From NCBI GenBank assembly GCA_037013685.1, contig CM072896.1, positions 13,713,444 through 13,777,443 of the forward strand: DNA of 64,000 nucleotides, given 5' to 3'. The DNA is from Acridotheres tristis (lineage: Eukaryota; Chordata; Aves; Passeriformes; Sturnidae). The position numbers and the translations under genes were made by a program. This document shows, in pieces, positions 63,006-64,000 of the stretch (positions are counted from its first letter, which is position 1; every line of letters begins with the position of its first letter). A model generated the notes under the pieces. It worked only from the letters and a program-made list of their open reading frames with translations, was not told the origin of the DNA and ran no database searches.

Positions 63006-63821
63006 CTAACAGCACCTCTGTTCTAGTATATATGCCTTTGCCATCATGAATTTGTCAAAAAGGAAGGTATCAGATATATATCTTGCAGAGATAGTGGAAA
63101 AAAGAGTAAGACCATTAGCAGCCACAAAAGGAAGGGCAGCCGGAAAAGTAAGACCAGCCATAACAGAAAGACCAGCAGTTCCTACCCCAGCCATCACTGG
63201 AGCAAGAACGGAACGGATCTTTTGAAGTGCTGTCACGGCCTGCAAAGGGCAAGTAAAACACAGGTTAGAGACATGACAAACACTTATATTTACCCCCAGA
63301 CATGATAAGTGACAACAGGCATAGAAAATTAGGATAATTAAATCAAAGAGAGAAATGTGCCCCATCAGCAGAGGGGTAACAGCCAGGTCGGTAGCCCTAG
63401 GAGGTGGCACTCAGTGAGAGGGCAGTGTCAGGGTGCAGACAGAGCAGAGTGACCCTGCAGGTGCAGGGGCTCTGGGGAGGCCAGAGGCAGCGCTGGTTTG
63501 GAGCCAGGAGCTGCTCTGGGAGGCACCCAGGGGCTCCCCCTGTGACACTCACCTGCTCAGAGACTCCCTCTCCATAGCGGAGCTCTGTCACAAAGTGCTC
63601 ACAGTTCTTGTAGAACAAACGATAGAGCACGATCCTGCCAATCTGGTGCTCAGCACGTCGGATGATCTCCTCCACTGGGAAAGGATTGCGGTAGTGATCA
63701 TATTTGTTGTTGACACGCCAGTTATCATTTTCAGCAGCCTTCTCCAGGAGCTCTTTCTTCACCTTGGCCTTTTTCAGAAATAATGTCACACTACCGGCTG
63801 ATATGGGTGGAGAATTTTCAC
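63006..63821 (-). CDS. PLAAT1-like acyltransferase, copy B (exons 2-3, partial)
   Basis: Second member of the tandem pair. Exon 2 is 63821-63553 (269 bases, the same length and phase as copy A) and exon 3 is 63239-63006 (234 bases with stop). Exon 2 holds KVKKELLEKAAENDNW, FPVEEIIRRAEHQIG, and the catalytic [19 protein letters not shown]. Exon 3 gives 77 residues with a long hydrophobic run (VLAPVMAGVGTAGLSVMAG onwards), a probable membrane anchor that is much longer than the 33-residue tail of copy A. Exon 1, with the catalytic histidine, should start near 64015, just past the window, judged by the constant offset of 7186 bases. The protein would be about 204 residues. RYGEGVSEQ is the same as human PLAAT1 as I recall it. 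Confidence 0.88.
63391..63565. repeat. 175-bp tract identical to 56205-56379
   Basis: Partner of the identical tract in copy A, covering the last 13 bases of exon 2 and the adjoining part of intron 2. Confidence 0.95.
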
Positions 63822-64000
63822 CTGGGGAAGGCATGGAGGAGATAAGGCAGGCAGCCAAAACTTCTCTAGCCCCTCCAAAACCTCACATGGCTTTTGGACT
63901 GCTCCTGGAAACCTCATCTACACACACAGGGTCCACGTGCACTAGCACCTGGAGGGACATAGGGCTCCTGGAGCACCCCAACACCCCCTCTGCATCCTAC

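Larger units (their letters stand above)
62600..64000. repeat. Tandem duplication block, second unit
   Basis: Aligns with interrupted identity to about 55500-56830, over 3' flank, exon 3 region, intron 2, exon 2 and intron 1. Shared pieces outside exons include CAATGAAATAAAA, GGGATGGCA and the sequence around the poly(A) signals. The insertion at 59381-61799 lies between the two units. Confidence 0.8.

Noticed and set aside
63433..63783. Plus-strand frame shared with 56247-56600
   Set aside because: It is antisense to PLAAT exon 2 and intron 2; the similarity reflects the duplicated DNA, not a protein.

Overview
The window is animal nuclear DNA, most likely from a bird and probably a songbird. 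Genes are split into short exons with GT-AG borders, separated by long AT-rich introns. CR1-type LINE 3' ends are present, and there is an LTR retroelement of a kind common in passerines. Gene order is OPA1, ATP13A4, ATP13A5 (remnants), PLAAT1-like, which matches my memory of human 3q29 read in reverse. No bacterial genes, CRISPR arrays or operons are present.

Left end (1-5400): the first three coding exons of OPA1 lie on the minus strand. They encode the mitochondrial import signal and the first membrane anchor, and the rest of the gene lies beyond base 1. Its first exon sits in a GC-rich, CpG-dense island flanked by a degenerate minisatellite. Centre (8613-45252): a complete ATP13A4 gene on the plus strand, a P5B-type transport ATPase. 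I could place 30 coding exons whose splice phases all agree; together they give 3609 coding bases and 1202 residues with no stop or frameshift. All P-type ATPase signature motifs are present. OPA1 and ATP13A4 are head-to-head, 3.8 kb apart from start codon to start codon.

From 45253 to 55760 no complete gene was found. Two isolated exon-like pieces (51494-51620 and 54867-55017) resemble ATP13A exons 9 and 14, and the first is closer to ATP13A5 than to ATP13A4. This looks like a decayed ATP13A5 copy. An extreme poly-G/C block lies between the two pieces.

Right end: two tandem minus-strand genes of the PLAAT (HRASLS) family of phospholipid acyltransferases. Copy A (55957-56940) is complete with three exons and 160 residues. 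Copy B (63006-63821) has exons 2 and 3; its exon 1 should begin just past the window edge. The copies share a 175-bp tract without a mismatch, almost all intronic, while the adjacent exons differ clearly. That pattern suggests gene conversion. Between them lies a 2.4-kb retroelement with 4-bp target duplications, in which a broken pol fragment runs opposite to the LTR signals.

The window holds known gene families. The most unusual points are the PLAAT tandem pair and the ATP13A5 relics; I did not see a wholly new system.
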